The notes below the pieces were generated by a model. It was not told the DNA's origin, searched no databases, and saw only the letters and a list, made by a program, of their open reading frames with translations. From Planctomycetota bacterium (lineage in GTDB: Bacteria > Planctomycetota > UBA1135 > GCA-002686595): DNA of 64,000 nucleotides. The position numbers and the translations under genes were made by a program. This document shows, piece after piece, positions 63,797 through 64,000 of the stretch (the stretch's first letter is position 1; every line of letters starts with the position of its first letter). The stretch lies in NCBI GenBank assembly GCA_023150475.1, contig JAKLKU010000011.1, forward strand, positions 124,001-188,000, in the 5' to 3' direction.

Positions 63797-64000
63797 TCAG
63801 CGCGGTGACGTGGACGCGCGGGCACCGACCGCAGGCATCGTGGTGCCGGCGTAGACGGAACCAAGCTCGAGCTCGCCCGCCTCGCACACGGCTTCGACGA
63901 GGAACTCGTCGCAGTCCTGCGGATCGGCCGTGTGCTCGCGGCTGACGAGGAAGCTCATGCCGCCAAGCGCGCGGCGATCGGCGCCGACGTCGATACGGAT
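63797..64000 (-). CDS. C-terminal end of a further paralogue, cut by window edge
   Basis: The last 67 codons of a minus-strand gene: IRIDVGADRRALGGMSFLVS, then CDEFLVEAVCEAGELELGSV, ending ASTSPR and stop at 63797. It matches the end of the gene at 62840-63706 almost position by position (RxDxGADxRALxGMxFxV, GAELEL/GELELG, ASTxxR). Confidence 0.7.
   Translation of the reverse strand: MRIDVGADRRALGGMSFLVSREHTADPQDCDEFLVEAVCEAGELELGSVYAGTTMPAVGARASTSPR

Overview
The window is a very GC-rich chromosomal segment, densely and almost wholly coding, with no rRNA, tRNA, CRISPR array, phage or intact insertion sequence that I could see. The gene content points to a planctomycete-type bacterium. It has several ECF sigma/anti-sigma pairs, a VWA protein fused behind an anti-sigma-like region, DUF1111 diheme protein, sulfatase-fold lipoproteins, FG-GAP repeat proteins, and two secreted proteins ending in the same Cys-rich domain (YCTxKxxSxGCxP...). 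I associate that domain with planctomycetes of the Pla163/Poly30 kind. This assignment is inference; no marker gene was searched.

Layout. 1-3000: end of an unknown gene, a small zinc-ribbon plus membrane protein operon, and a secreted HAF-repeat protein. 3000-12000: a membrane protein fused to a spermidine-synthase-like domain, a 175-bp inverted-repeat element, a fasciclin protein, an ECF sigma/anti-sigma pair, a MORN-like repeat lipoprotein, an SGNH hydrolase and a coiled-coil serine protease. 12000-18500: a HEAT-repeat/cyclophilin lipoprotein, a carboxypeptidase-regulatory-like repeat protein and a diheme DUF1111 protein with a palindromic operator. 18700-26000: ribBA, then an apparent operon of ECF sigma factor, zinc-finger anti-sigma, small membrane protein, PilM-PilN fusion and PilO-like protein, then a PAS hybrid histidine kinase. 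26000-32800: carB, a polytopic protein, aroB and a class I glutamine amidotransferase on the minus strand. 32800-44000: two FG-GAP proteins, DUF4870, MmcQ/YjbR, an arginase-family enzyme, and an ECF sigma/anti-sigma-VWA pair. 44000-50600: membrane proteins, DUF423, a broken gene remnant and two sulfatase-fold lipoproteins. 50600-56021: biotin genes (bioB, a bioF-bioD fusion, a small membrane protein, then bioA and a cupin). 56000-64000: secreted proteins of unknown function, an ECF sigma/anti-sigma/secretin-like operon, a gluzincin protease, and three tandem paralogues running off the right edge.

How the parts relate. Housekeeping genes (ribBA, carB, aroB, bio genes) are scattered among modules for envelope and surface functions. 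Four ECF sigma factors each sit directly upstream of a membrane-anchored partner, so much of the region looks like cell-surface signalling. Genes inside operons are usually joined by ATGA or GTGA stop/start overlaps. Genes at operon heads often have a TAnnnT box only 5-9 nt before the start codon and no Shine-Dalgarno, which suggests leaderless transcripts.

The most interesting signals are: (1) a family of at least five secreted or membrane-anchored paralogues with a shared WxGxY / CNAxNxG architecture, which I cannot match to a named family; (2) the TAnnnT-N6-start pattern; (3) the anti-sigma/VWA fusion; (4) a BioF-BioD fusion with a collagen-like linker; (5) a Fur-like palindrome over the likely promoter of the diheme gene.
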